Notes under the pieces: model-generated
Seen by the model: only the letters and a program-made list of their open reading frames with translations
Databases searched by the model: none
What the model was told of the DNA's origin: nothing
Source of the DNA: Homarus americanus
Taxonomy: Eukaryota > Arthropoda > Malacostraca > Decapoda > Nephropidae
NCBI RefSeq assembly: GCF_018991925.1
Contig: NW_024748870.1
Span: 6,010,433-6,074,432 of the forward strand
Direction of reading: 5' to 3'
DNA: 64,000 nt
Part shown: piece after piece, positions 21,348 to 32,655 of the stretch
How the letters are laid out: each line of letters begins with the position of its first letter
Numbering within the stretch: the first letter of the stretch is position 1
Translations under genes and position numbers: made by a program

Positions 21348-21631
21348 GCCCAGCGGTCGTAATACCAGACTTGCCCGCCAGGTGTGAGCCAAAACAATGA
21401 GGCGAACTTACATCAACACTCCCCTCCCCTCCCTCCTCTCCTCACACCTCCTCCTCACCCCCTCCCCCCCTTTTCCTGTTAGGCTCTTTCAAGTTTCAAG
21501 GTAATATTTTACGGGTTTTGTTCTGTCTGTAGTGTAGGACATGAGATGGCAGGAGGGTGGGGGATGAGTGAAAGGAGAGAGGGATGGGAAGGAGGCGTGA
21601 AGTTTTCCACAAATTACAATTATTAATTATT

Positions 21632-21635
21632 ATTA

Positions 21636-21725
<90 letters not shown>

Positions 21726-21731
21726 TATTAT
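21632..21731. repeat. (ATT)n microsatellite
   Basis: About 33 nearly perfect units. It reads as poly-Asn on the minus strand, which is an artefact. Confidence 0.97.
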
Positions 21732-21808
21732 AACATAACATGACATAATATATTCTATCCCGTCTGTTATATCATGTTTAAATCACATTAGGTTAATAAA
21801 TAACTCAC

Positions 21809-22018
21809 CTTAAATGTGTAGTTTAAATCCTCCGTAGTTGACAGTTACGCTCCTGTGATTTAATCCTTTTAAATCACCAGTTGTTCATTAATCACTAAAC
21901 ACTACAGTCACTCATGTTTATAATGTTTAAAAATGTTCACTTTTAGTCATTTGTTCACATAATAAAAAACACAAACACAAAACTGGACTTGTGAGCACTG
22001 AGGCGGCTGCTGTACTGA
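21809..22018 (-). other. Candidate 5' untranslated first exon
   Basis: On the minus strand this runs from an initiator-like TCAGT (complement of 22014-22018; a second TCAGT lies at 21997-22001) to a near-consensus donor ATTTAAG|GTGAGTTA (donor bases 21801-21808). The exon would be ~210 nt. It holds only short upstream ORFs (for example an ATG opening MSDCSV then stop), so translation would start in a later exon beyond 21800. The promoter features directly upstream support it. No downstream exon could be identified, so the gene is unnamed. Confidence 0.4.
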
Positions 22019-22105
22019 CTCCTCCGCCGCCACTCATTGGTGCACTGCTACCCTCCCTGGCTTCTGATAGGTCACTTCAAACCAATCTGGCTCCTGATTG
22101 GTCCT
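22019..22105 (-). promoter_or_regulatory. CCAAT-box promoter region (TATA-less)
   Basis: Three CCAAT boxes lie within 70 bases upstream of the TCAGT initiators: ATTGG at 22036-22040, CCAAT at 22082-22086 and ATTGG at 22097-22101. A fourth (CCAATCAGG) is at 22309. The zone is a local GC-rich island with CCGCCGCC at 22024-22031, inside AT-rich DNA. No TATA box sits at the expected distance. CCAAT boxes of this kind are the known binding sites of NF-Y; the binding here is inferred. Confidence 0.4.
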
Positions 22106-22858
22106 CCTCTCGATTTAAATCCTAGTAACGACATAACTCTCTTGATTTAAATAGATAATATAACGCCATATAGAGTTATAACCTCTAGTGCATAATGATG
22201 TTTTTATGAAATTTTATTATAATATTTTTATGTAAGGCAAAAGAGTAACGTATCTTGATAAACAACAACATTTAAATACTAAGTTTTAAACTGAGGAAAG
22301 GGTATTGACCAATCAGGCGCCAGATTAAATGATTTAATGATGTTTCTATCAAAAAATTGAACAGTTTATGGTTTGGTTTAATTTTTTAGTTATATTTCCG
22401 GGTTTTTATAGAGGTTTTAATGAACGGTTTTTTACATAACTATTTTCCGTCTGGTTTTTAACGTGATAGAAGGACGTAATTTATTTCTTTAAGGGAGATG
22501 AAAGATTAATTAAGGTTTTAAATCTGTATAGGAAATTCCTGACAGTAAATCTGCCGCTTTGGTTTTCTCAGATTTTTTTACCTTCAGTTTTTAAATCACT
22601 ATAAAAATATGTAAAGAAAAATTAAACATTATCTTTTTTATGTCCAAAGTTTAATTAAATATTTAGAAAGATGAAATAAAACGAGTGTAAAATATGAGAC
22701 ACGTTTAGTGAGAGGAGTAAACAAACAACAACAACAACAAAAACAGCAGAGAAGCAGAGGTCGGCCATCTTGAAGTGTGTGTATGACGTCATGGTAAACA
22801 TTTGTCGCTTGTGTTGTTCTTGCCCGGAATTTTATGGACTCGATAAGTACTGTACTAA
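22106..22858. other. AT-rich single-copy DNA, no gene seen
   Basis: No coding frame. A CAA trinucleotide run lies at 22723-22745. Confidence 0.4.
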
Positions 22859-24368
22859 GCTTCACTCGAGGGTGTACCGAGCTTCACACGAGGGTGTACC
22901 GAGCTTCACACGAGGGTGTACCGAGCTTCACTCGAGGGTGTACCGAGCTTCACTCGAGGGTGTACCGAGCTTCACTCGAGGGTGTACCAAGCTTCACTCG
23001 AGGGTGTACCAAGCTTCACACGAGGGTGTACCAAGCTTCACACGAGGGTGTACCGAGCTTCACTTCGACAGTGTACCAAGCTTCACAGGGTGTACCAGCT
23101 TCACACGAGGGTGTACCGAGCTCACGAGGGTGTACACACGAGGGTGTACCAGGCTTCACACGGTGTACCAAGCTTCACACGAGGTGTGCAAACTTCACAC
23201 GGTGTACCGCTTCACACGCTTCACACGAGGAGGTGTACCAAGCTTCACACGAGGGTGCTTCACCAGGCTTGACAAGGTGTACCGAGCTTCACACGAGGTG
23301 GCTTCACACGAGGTGTACCAAGCTTCACACGAGGGTGTGCTTCACACAAGCTTCACACGAGGTGTACCAAACTACACACGAGGGTGTACCAAGCTTCACA
23401 CACTAGGGTGTACCAAGCTTCACACGAGGGTGTACACGAGCTTCACACGAGGTGTGCTGAGCTTCACACGAGTGTACCAAGCTTCACACGAGGGTGTACC
23501 AGAGCTTCACACGGTGTAGTGTACACACAGGTTGAGGTGTACCGAGCTTCACACGAGGTATACCGAAGCTTCACACGAGGGTGTACTAAAAGCTTCACAC
23601 GAGGGTGTACCAAGCTTCACGAGGGTGTACCAGGCTCACACGAGGGTGTACCAAGCTTCACACGGGTGTACCAGCTTCACACGAGGGTGTACCAAGCTTC
23701 ACACGAGGTGTACCAGGGAGGTGTACCAAGCTTCACACGAGGGTGTACCGCTTCACACGAGGGTAAAGGCTTCACACGAAGGTGTGTAGCTTCACACGGT
23801 GTATGAGCTTCACACAGGGGTGTACTGTACGAGGGTGTACTAAGCTTCACTCGAGGGTGTACCAAGATTCACTCGAGTGTACTAAGCTTCCTCGAGTACC
23901 GAGCTTCACTCGAGGGTGTACTAAGCTTCACTCGAGGTATACCAAGCTTCACACCAAGCTTCACAAGTGTACCAGTACACAGTGTACCAAGCTTCACACA
24001 GGTGTACCAGCTTCACACAGTGTGCTTCAGGGTGTACCAGGCTTCACACGAGGGTGTACCAAGCCACTAAGCTTCACTCGAGGGTGTACCAAGATTCACT
24101 CGAGGGTGTACTAAGCTTCACTCGAGGGAGTACCGAGCTTCACTCGAGGGTGTACTAAGCTTCACTCGAGGGTGTACCAAGATTCACTCGAGGGTGTACT
24201 ATGCTTCACTCGAGGGTGTACTAAGCTTCACTTGAGAGTGTACTAGGCTTCACTCGAGGGTGTAGTAAGCTTCACTCAAGGGTGGACATGAAACCTGAGG
24301 TGTACTAAGCTTCACTCGAGGGTGTAGTAAGCTTCACTCGAGGGTGGACATGGAAGTTGAGGTATAGT
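22859..24368 (+). repeat. 22-bp minisatellite (HindIII-site-containing)
   Basis: About 65 units of consensus GGGTGTACCAAGCTTCACAC plus GA. The last third has CACTCGAG in place of CACACGAG, so there are two subfamilies. Three units make 66 bases, so all three plus frames open together and produce a 249-codon spurious ORF of the type LHSRVYRASHEGVPSFTRGC. Internal deletions are frequent in the middle part. Confidence 0.95.
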
Positions 24369-24499
24369 AAGCTTAGTGTCAGCTTTAAAGGACAAAAACA
24401 TAAAACAATGCTTCACTGGGGTTCATTTATGAGTGGGCAGGAGGAGGGGACATCGAGCGACCGGGTGAATATCGCGTCTAGTTGTGTTTACCTGGACAC

Positions 24500-24648
24500 A
24501 GTCTCAACTTGGAGTGGGAGGTAGGTAGAGGGAAGGAAGGGGGGAGGGAAGAAGAGAGGGAGGGAGGAAGGAGAGAGGGACGGAGGGAGGAGGGAAGGGG
24601 TGAGGGAGGGGGACGAAGAGGGAGTTAGGGGGAGAGAGGAAGGAAGGG
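24500..24648 (+). repeat. Polypurine tract (GGGA/GGAA)
   Basis: Degenerate purine-rich DNA. Its last 28 bases belong to the flanking duplication described at 24621-24700. Confidence 0.8.
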
Positions 24649-24700
24649 AAAACTAATTTAAAACCACTTACTAATCAAACGCCTAAAAACTAACCTAACC
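24621..24700 (+). repeat. Left copy of direct repeat bracketing the LINE composite
   Basis: Bases 24649-24700 match 32784-32836 at 51 of 53 aligned positions, ending in CTAACCTAACC. The purine-rich 24621-24648 matches 32702-32729 with one gap. The right copy has ~54 extra purine-rich bases in between. LINE sequence begins at the very next base (24701) and the right copy begins directly after a LINE 3' tail. The pair therefore looks like an unusually long target-site duplication or a pre-existing local duplication. Confidence 0.75.
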
Positions 24701-24702
24701 TT

Positions 24703-24981
24703 CTTGATAAGTTCAAGGCAGCTATAGATCGCATTAGGACTAAGGAAGGGATACCTATCATATGTGGTGTCCTGCCTAGAAGGAGAGTTGGCAATGAATG
24801 GTTGTCAAGGGCAGTTGGTGTCAATGGCCGTCTTAACAGATATTGCAAGTCAATATTAGTCCCATTCATTGACAACTGGGACAACTTCTACGGCAGAAAG
24901 GACCTTTATGTTAGGGATGGGGTGCATCTGTCTAGGGATTGGGTGACAACCCTGGCTGGGTCTCTCGAGAGGGCAGTTTAA
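24703..24981 (+). pseudogene. CR1-type ORF1 C-terminus with esterase (SGNH) remnant
   Basis: The frame is open for 92 codons to TAA at 24979-24981 with no start codon, because the element is 5'-truncated at 24701. It reads FKAAIDRIRTKEGIPIICG, then PFIDNWDNFYGRKDLY and VRDGVHLSRDW. The C-terminal D-x-x-H (DGVH) is the Asp-His part of the catalytic triad of SGNH/GDSL hydrolases. Such an esterase domain is known in ORF1 of CR1-clade non-LTR retrotransposons. The nucleophile serine region is lost. The following endonuclease ORF overlaps or closely follows it, as in CR1. Confidence 0.75.
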
Positions 24982-26015
24982 AATATATTGAAGTTCTTAA
25001 ACTGCTAGGGAAACATGTGAGCACAGGGGTGGAGGAGACTGCAGTGGGAGAGAGTAAACAAAGTGAAAGGTTACAGGAAAATAGTGTTAGGAATGATGAC
25101 AAAACTAAATTAGACAGGGAGTTAAAACCTAAACCCTTTAAAGAGAGGACTCAGATCACTACTAACTTAAATGTCTACTACACAAACAGTAGAAGTATAA
25201 GAAACAAAATGGATGATATTAGAGCCTTGGTATGTACCGAAAAAATCGATATAATAGCATTCACTGAAACATGGATAAACCTAGACTCACGTGAGTTACC
25301 TGTCGAATACCAAATTGCAGGTTACAAATTATTCCATACCGATAGGCAGATTAGGAAAGGAGGCGGAGTAGCAATCTATGTCAGGGATAATCTGAAGTGT
25401 GAAATAAATAAGGAAATAAAAACTGAGCGGAATACAGAAACAATTTGGATAGAATTAATCGATGGGAGGGAAAAATTAATGACAGGAGTAATATATAGAC
25501 CTCCCAATCTTGATAGAGTTAATGAGCGAGATATCTGGGATGAAGTGCGCAGGGCTTCCATACACAACAAAGTCTGTACAGTAGGCGATTTTAACTTTGG
25601 CCAAATAGATTGGATCGACCTTATGGGTAACTCAGAATCAGAGGATTTTCTTGAAACGATCCAGGACTGTTTCCTAAGTCAACATATAACCGAACCCACC
25701 CGGGGTAATAATATACTCGATTTAGTTCTGTCGAACAGAGAAAACCTCATTAGCAATGTCGAGGTAGGGAACGGACTTGTAAACAGCGATCACAAAGAAA
25801 TTAGATTCCAGTTAGATTTTCAGGGCGGACTTAAGGAAAATTCCACAAAAGTCCCAGATTTCAGAAGGGAAAACTTTGATAGTTTGAAGAGGCAGTTGAG
25901 AGAAGGGGTGAACTACATGACCTTACAAGATGTGACCTACAATGTACCCACAGAGGGCGACCTCACCCTACCCGGAGACCTGACGGTTGAGACTGACCTG
26001 ATAACGAGATCTTAG
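24939..26015 (+). pseudogene. CR1-type ORF2, endonuclease (APE) domain, copy A
   Basis: The open frame of 358 codons carries a full apurinic/apyrimidinic-type endonuclease. Counting from 24939, it has NVYYTNSRSIRNK (78-90), TETW (109-112, with the metal-binding Glu), GGGVAIYVRD (141-150), VIYRPPN (184-190), GDFNF (216-220) and SDH (283-285, with the catalytic His). This enzyme nicks target DNA to prime reverse transcription. The true start is uncertain because the frame opens inside ORF1 without an ATG. The frame ends at a premature TAG (26013-26015), after which the same frame continues into the reverse transcriptase, so the protein is broken. Confidence 0.88.
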
Positions 26016-27150
26016 GTCGCCGAGTTCCACGACAACTTAAATAATGAGTTACTTAATGCACAAAGGCAGAACATACCATACAAAAAACTCAGATCAAACA
26101 ACAATGACCCTAAATGGATAAATAATTATTTAAAGAACATTATTGGTCAAAGGAATGCTATAGGTAGGAGGGTAAATCGTGGGGAAGTTTACCTCCGAGA
26201 TTATTATAAGGTATTGGCCGGCAGGGTTAAGACCGAGATAAAAAAAGCAAAGAGGAATAATGAGCTGAGGATAGCAAGGGAAGCAAAGTCAAACCCCAAG
26301 GGATTCTATCAAATGTATTAAACTAAAACACAAGAAAAGATTGGAGCAACACAGTCAGATACCGGCGAGCTAACTGATAACGACGGCGAAATGAGCAATA
26401 ATCTGAATTAATATTCTTCAACAGTTTTCACCACCGAAAATTTAAACATGATACCCGAGGCACCGACTCTATACAGAGATAGTGAAGAAAACAAATTAAG
26501 CGAGATAGTAGTGACTAGTAGCGATGTTAGTAAGCAAATAGACAAACTAAAGCCTAATAAGTCACCTGGTCCCGATGAGATATTTGCCAGACTATTAAAG
26601 GAATGTAAGGAAGAGCTTAGTATGCCCTTAGCAAAGTTGTTTAACATGTCCTTAAAAACAGGTGCAGTACCAGAATCCTGGAGGATAGCGAATGTAATAC
26701 CGATTTTCAAGAAGGGAGATAGATCACTATCCTCTAACTACCGTCCAATCAGTCTAACATCAATTGTAGGCAAATTACTGGAACTCTACTCGAAATAACC
26801 TGGAGAAGCACAAGTTGATCAATGATTCCCAGCACGGCTTCACAAGCGGGCATTCATGTTTTACTAATCTACTGACATTCTTTTCATCAGTTTTCGAATC
26901 AGTGGACGAGGGGCACAATTATGATGTGGTATATCTCGACTTTACCAAAGCCTTCAACAGAGTCCCCCACGAAAGACTAATAAGAAAAGTAAAGGCTCAT
27001 GGCATTAAAGGTGATGTTCTAAAAAGGATTAGGGCGTGGTTACAGGACAGGAAGCAGAGAGTGAGCATTAACGGTACTAAATCCCATTGGAGCAACGTCA
27101 CTAGTGGAATTCCCCAAGGCTCAGTACTTGGACTATTATTATTTATTACT
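26016..27150 (+). pseudogene. CR1-type ORF2, linker and N-terminal half of reverse transcriptase, copy A
   Basis: It continues in the endonuclease frame past three stops (26013, 26319, 26409), then through NKSPGPDEI, WRIANVIPIFKKGD and NYRPISLTSIVGKLLE. A frameshift near 26785-26800 moves it to the next frame, which has NDSQHGFTSGHSC, YLDFTKAFNRVPHE (the first catalytic Asp motif) and GIPQGSVLG. Homology stops at about 27150, inside the palm domain. The catalytic FADD motif reappears only at 28735, so foreign DNA has been inserted or the region has been rearranged. Confidence 0.88.
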
Positions 27151-27351
27151 AGCAAAATCGCCGCCCTCCGGGCGGCTCATCTACTAGGCAACTGTAGGAC
27201 GCCACCCATCGGTTGGCTCCACATTGTCTCACTGTTCAGCCCCCAAAACTTCTTCTTCCATCAATAGTTCATTAACGGTGTATTAAAGTTCCACCATGTT
27301 TTTCACTATAACGGTACAGCAAAGTATATTTTTTTAGCATTAAACTAATAT

Positions 27352-28310
27352 TATTTTATTGTCTAATCATCACTACATATAACACTATCCATCATCAATA
27401 CATATAACACCATCCATCATCACTACATATAACAACATCCATCACCATCACTATATATAACACCATCCATTATCATCACTACATATAACACCATCCATCA
27501 TCATCACTACATATAACACCACCCATCATCACTATATATAACACCATCCATTATCATCACTACATATAACACCATCCATCATCACTACATATAACACCAT
27601 CCATCATCACTACATATAACACCATCCATTATCATCACTACATATAACACCATCCATCATCACTACATATAACACCATCCATTATCATCACTACATATAA
27701 CACCATCCATCATCATCACTACGTATAACACCACCCATCATCACTACATATAACACCATCCATCATCAATACATATAACACCATCCATCATCACTACATA
27801 TAACACCATCCATCATCACTACATATAACAACAGCCATCATCATCACTATATATAACACCATCCATTATCATCACTACATATAACACCATCCATCATCAT
27901 CACTACATATAACACCACCCATCATCACTACATATAACACCACCCATCATCACTACATATAACACCATCCATCATCACTACATATAACACCATCCATCAT
28001 CACTACATATAACACCATCCATCATCACTACATATAACACCATCCATCATCACTACATATAACACCATCCATCATCACTACATATAACATCATTCATCAT
28101 CACTACATATAACACCATCCATCATCACTACATATAACACCATCCATCATCACCATCACTACATATTCCATCATCATCACTACATATAACACCATCCATC
28201 ATCACTACATATAACACCATCCATCATCACTACATATAACACCATCCATCATCACTACATATAACACCATCCATCATCACTATATATAACACCATCCATC
28301 ATCACTACAG
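27352..28310 (+). repeat. 24-25-bp minisatellite (CATCACTACATATAACACCA)
   Basis: About 38 units, consensus CATCACTACATATAACACCA followed by TCCAT. Occasional CATCAT insertions make 27-28-bp units. Confidence 0.95.
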
Positions 28311-28383
28311 TTCGGTAAAGTAGTTTCCGAGATTCTCGTGCGGACACACAAACAAATAAAGAAACAAACAGACAGACTTCTTT

Positions 28384-28495
<112 letters not shown>

Positions 28496-28731
28496 TGATA
28501 ACCACAAGAAAAGAAGAAAACACGAAGTTCCCAAGCGCTTTCGTGTAATTCACATCTTCAGGGGTGAGTACAGACTAAGGAGAAGTACAAAACAAGGTGT
28601 ATATATACAGAGGAGGGTGAGATTAGGTCCACAATGCTCAGGTATTAGGTCATTACCTACTAATCTTTAAATAGCACCGCAACGGTCGGTAGCCAGGTCA
28701 GATATCGATCGGCGTAGACTTCAACATAAAT

Positions 28732-29250
28732 AAATTTGCTGATGACACTAAATTGGACGTGTAATTAAATCTGAAGAGGACTCAGCAAAACTACAGGAAG
28801 ATGTAAAAAAAATTTTCGATTGGTCTGAAAAATGGCAGATGAAATTCAATTTGGACAAATGTAAAGTACTCAGTATAGGAGATATAAACTGGGAAACCAG
28901 TTACCAGATGAACATAGATGTTATTGAGAAATCCGACTGCGAGAGAGATTTAGGAGTAATGAGAAGTAGGAATCTTAAGCCAAGTAAACAATGTGTTGTT
29001 GCTCGAAACAAGGTTAATAAAGTACTTGGGTTCATACAAAGGAGTGTTAGTTACAAGACTAGCGAGGTCATCCTAAAACTATATCTTGAGCTTGTGGGAC
29101 CTCATTTGGATTATGCAGTTCAGTTTTGGTCACCGCATTACAGAATAGATATAGAATCCCCAGACAGAATTCAGATGAGAATGACAAAACTAATCCCGGG
29201 CATTAGGAACCTTGAGCACAGAGACGGGCTAAAGAGTTTTAATTTGCACA
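28732..29250 (+). pseudogene. CR1-type reverse transcriptase, C-terminal half, copy A
   Basis: It opens with KFADDTKL (28732-28755), the YxDD-type catalytic motif. A one-base deletion follows at about 28757, and then the frame runs on through FDWSEKWQMKFNLDKCKV (thumb start), ERDLGV, LELVGPHLDYAVQFWSPHYR and GIRNLEHRDGLK. Homology to the second copy ends abruptly at 29250 in the codon series for LNLH. The copy therefore lacks its own 3' end. Confidence 0.88.
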
Positions 29251-29420
29251 TTTACTCAAGGATAAAAGATATGTATTGTAATGTAATTGCTTCTTTGCAA
29301 TGTATTTGCTTTATATAACAAAGGATAAAAAGACAACATATTTTCAATATGATACATTTGCATAATATACATTTTTTTTGCACATTCACTGAAGGATATA
29401 TCATATTGATTGTAATATAA
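29251..29420. other. AT-rich spacer, no feature
   Basis: Short AT-rich DNA between the truncated LINE and the minus-strand ORF block. Confidence 0.4.
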
Positions 29421-29500
29421 ATGTTGTATAAAACATGTTGTTATATTTTGAGGACGCTTAGAGAATTTTTTGTTGTCTTATTTTTCAGTCCATTGTCTAC

Positions 29501-30060
29501 TCACACAAATCCCTCCATAAACTCAAGCAGATCGCTGTCTTCCTGGGTATCGAACCCTGAAGATTCTTCCTGGTTCGTGAACCATGAAAAGTCTTCCTGG
29601 ATCTTGAAACATGAAGACGTTTCCTTGGTTTCTTGTCCAGATACGGAAGCAAACAAAACTTTCTGGGTCTCGACTGCCTCAACCACTCCTGTTGACTCCT
29701 CGCTGGTTTCCTGTTCCTCTACTGAACCAAACCAAGCTTCTTCCAGGCTCTTTACTGCCTCAACCACTCCTGTTGACTCCTCGCTGGTTTCCTGTTCCTC
29801 TACTGAACCAAACCAAGCTTCTTCCAGGCTCTTTACTGCCTCAACCACTCCTGTTGACTCCTCGCTGGTTTCCCGTTCCTCTACTGAACCAAACGAAGCT
29901 TCTTCCAGGCTCTCTACTTCCTTGGCCACCCTGCATACTGCAAAAGCGTTGTCACCCCAGTTCCACTGGATGGTGAAAGGCTGGTTAACGTTGATTTGAT
30001 TTTTCGACTTTTTCAGCAACTTTACACTGCGTTTTCGGTCCTGTTCTGGGCTCAGAATTT
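29501..30060 (-). pseudogene. Acidic repeat-containing coding fragment, unrecognised
   Basis: The minus-strand frame is open from ~30060 (SPEQDRKRSVKLLKKSKN) down to 29501. It holds three 27-residue tandem repeats encoded by 81-bp units (29679-29759, 29760-29840, 29841-29921) of the type SLEEAWFGSVEEQETSEES, followed by more degenerate SSCFKIQEDFSWF units. The repeat length is a multiple of three, copies are nearly identical and the composition is strongly acidic, which suggests selection as protein or recent duplication. The plus strand is also open here (192 codons), a caution. The function is unknown. It may be a gene fragment captured between LINE copies. Confidence 0.35.
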
Positions 30061-30110
30061 TCCTTTGCGACCAACCTTACCTGGGTGAGCAGTGCCAGAG
30101 GCATCTGCCC

Positions 30111-30455
30111 TCAGGCCACCCATGCCGATGTAGCAGAATCGTTGGCAGGCATTTCTGTCCTCTCCGTCGAACATTTAGTCCCGACCCCGAAGGTGCTGTG
30201 CAATGCAATATTGGTACCGCCTGACCAAGTCCTTCCTTCACAGAATTCTTGTAAGACTCCAAACACATCATCTCGGTATACCATATGATCAGGATTTTCG
30301 GTAAAACGAACTTCCGTCTGGGCATAAGAGAGGAAGGAGCCTTCCTTGTAGCAGTTCTGAATGCTAGCAGCAGCTGATAGGGTCATTGTGAATAAATTGT
30401 CTGGTACCTGAAGCTGCCTCGAGGGCATCAAGTTAAAATTGGGGAGCAAAACCAA
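30111..30455 (-). pseudogene. Coding-like fragment, likely 5' part of the same minus-strand unit
   Basis: A 114-codon minus-strand frame with ordinary protein composition: NLFTMTLSAAASIQNC, KEGSFLSYAQTEVRFTENPD, YRDDVFGVLQEFCEG and TNIALHSTFGVGTKC, with four cysteines. It closes at TGA 30111, about 50 bases before the next coding frame opens. A good donor, CCCAG|GTAAGG, lies between them (donor bases 30075-30080), but it is out of frame with both. Either an intron/frameshift joins the two or the gene is decayed. The extracellular feel (Cys, Asn-rich) is only an impression; no family is recognised. Confidence 0.35.
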
Positions 30456-30477
30456 AAAGGTGAAAATCGATGCTTAT

Positions 30478-30769
30478 AGTGTAGTGAGGAGGGTGGTGTA
30501 GATGCTTATAGTGTAGTGAGTGAAGATGTAGGTAGTTGTGTGGGGTGTGTGGGTGGTGTAGATGCTGGTAGTGTGTGTGTGTGGAGTGAAGATGTAGGTA
30601 GCGTGGGTGTGTGGGGTTGTGTAGATGCTGGTAGTGTGTGTGTGTGTGTCTGTGTGTGTGTGTGTGTGTGTGATAGTGAAGACAAGGGTAGTGTGTGTGT
30701 GTGTGTGTGGATAGTGAAGGTGTTGTGTAGTGTGTGTGTGTGTGTGTGTGTGGATAATGAAGATGCTGG

Positions 30770-30805
<36 letters not shown>

Positions 30806-31879
30806 ATAAAGATGTTGGTAGAGTGTGTGGCTAGTGAGGATGTTGGTAGAGTGTGTGGATAGTGAAGATGTTGGTAGAGTGTGGATAGTGAGGATGTTGG
30901 AGAGTGTGTTGTTAGTGAGGATGTTAAAGAGTGTGTGGATAGTGAAGATGTTTGTAGAGTGTGTGGATAGTGAGGATATTGGTAGAGTGTGTGGATAGTG
31001 AAGATGTTGGTCGAGTGTGTGGATAGTGAAGATGTTGGTAGACTGTGTGGATAGTGAAGATGTTGGTAGAGTGTGTGGATAGTGAGGATGTTGGTAGAGT
31101 GTGTGGATAGTGAAGATGTTTGTAGAGTGTGTGGATAGTGAAGATGTTGGTAGAGTGTGCGGATAGTGAAGATGTTGGTAGAGTGTGTGGATAGTGAGGA
31201 TGTTGGTAGAGTGTGTGGATAGTGAAGATGTTTGTAGAGTGTGTGGATAGTGAGGAGGTTGGTAAAGTGTGTGGATAGTGAAGATGTTGGTAGAGTGTGT
31301 GGATAGTGAAGATGTTGGTAGAGTGTGTGGATAGTGAGGATGTTGGTAGAGTGTGTGGATAGTGAGGATGTTGGTAGAGTGTGTGGATAGTGAAGATGTT
31401 GGTAGAGTGTGTGGATAGTGAGGATGTTGGTAGAGTGTGTGGATAGTGAAGATGTTGGTAGAGTGTGTGGATAGTGAAGATGTTGGTAGAGTGTGTGGAT
31501 AGTGAAGATGTTGGTAGAGTGTGTGGATAGTGAGGATGTTGGTAGAGTGTGTGGATAGTGAAGATGTTTGTAGAGTGTGTGGATAGTGAAGATGTTGGTA
31601 GAGTGTGAGGATAGTGAAGATGTTTGTAGAGTGTGTGGATAGTGAGGAGGTTGGTAAAGTGTGTGGATAGTGAAGATGTTGGTAGAGTGTGTGGATAGTG
31701 AAGATGTTGGTAGAGTGTGTGGATAGTGAAGACAGCAGAGTGTGTGGATAGTGAAGATGTTGGTAGAGTGTGTGATAGTGAAGATGTTGGTAGAGTGTAT
31801 GGATAGTGAAGATTTTAGTAGTGTCTGTGTGTGTGTGTGTGTGTTGTGTGTGTGTGTGTGGGATAGTGAAGATGTTGGT

Positions 31880-31921
<42 letters not shown>

Positions 31922-32075
31922 GTGTGTGCGTGTGTGATAGTGAAGATGGGAAAGTGTGTGTGTGGATAGTGAAGATGTTAGAGGCATGTGTGTGTGTGTG
32001 TGTGTGTGTGTGTGGATAGTGAAAATATGGTAGAGTGTTAGTGTGTGTGTGTGTGTGGATAGTGAAGATGCTGGG

Positions 32076-32151
<76 letters not shown>

Positions 32152-32152
32152 T
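30478..32152 (+). repeat. 30-bp minisatellite with (TG)n flanks
   Basis: Units of GTGTGTGGATAGTGAAGATG plus TTGGTAGAGT (30 bp) repeat about 33 times at 30800-31810. They are embedded in (TG)n-rich variants at 30540-30800 and 31820-32152. Because 30 is a multiple of three, the minus strand reads as a 493-codon HYPHTLPTSSLSTHSTNIFT ORF, which is an artefact. It lies immediately before LINE copy B. Confidence 0.95.
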
Positions 32153-32160
32153 AGTGACTT

Positions 32161-32655
32161 TAGACTATATCTTGCGCTTGTGAGACCTCACTTGGATTAC
32201 GCAGTTCAGTTCTGGTCACCGTATTACAGAATGGATATAGAATCCTTGGAAAGAATTCAAAGGAGAAAGACAAGACTAATCCCGGGCATTAGGAACCTTG
32301 AGCACAGAGACAGGTTAAAGCATCTTAATTTGCACTCCCTCGAGAGACGTAGAGCGAGGGGCGACCTGATAGAGGTGTATAAGGGAAGGCAGGGCTAAGC
32401 AAAGGGGACATTACAAAGGTACTCAAACTATCCAACCAGGAGCGAACTCGTAACAATGGTTTTAAATTAGACAAATTTAGATTTAGGCGCGAAATAGGTA
32501 AACACTGGTTTGGAAACAGAGTAGTGGATGAATGGAACAAGTTACCAAATATCATCATTAACTCGAATACGCTGGATAGCTTCAAACATAGGTTAGATGC
32601 TTATATGAGCAACAGGGGTTGGGTGGAAACGGGACTGCCCAGTATGGGCCAATAG
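32161..32655 (+). pseudogene. CR1-type reverse transcriptase C-terminus, copy B
   Basis: It restarts at the same motif as copy A (LYLALVRPHLDYAVQFWSP), about 11% diverged from 29074-29250 by eye count (some 20 of 177 bases). It continues past where A ends: LERRRARGDLIEVYKG, a frameshift near 32388, then KHWFGNRVVDEWNKLP and VETGLPSMGQ to TAG 32653-32655. This is the standard C-terminal region of CR1-like ORF2. It is 5'-truncated at a (TG)n tract. Confidence 0.88.

Noticed and set aside
22770..23806. 249-, 190- and 140-codon ORFs in three frames
   Set aside because: All three plus frames are open because three 22-bp units make 66 bases. No start context or domain.
29421..29999. Plus-strand 192-codon ORF in the 81-bp repeat region
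   Set aside because: Ser/Thr/Pro-rich mirror of the minus-strand acidic repeats. The minus strand has the adjacent second coding-like frame, so it is preferred.
30506..31987. 493-codon minus-strand ORF
   Set aside because: It is the 30-bp minisatellite read in frame; the period is a multiple of three, so stops are absent by construction.
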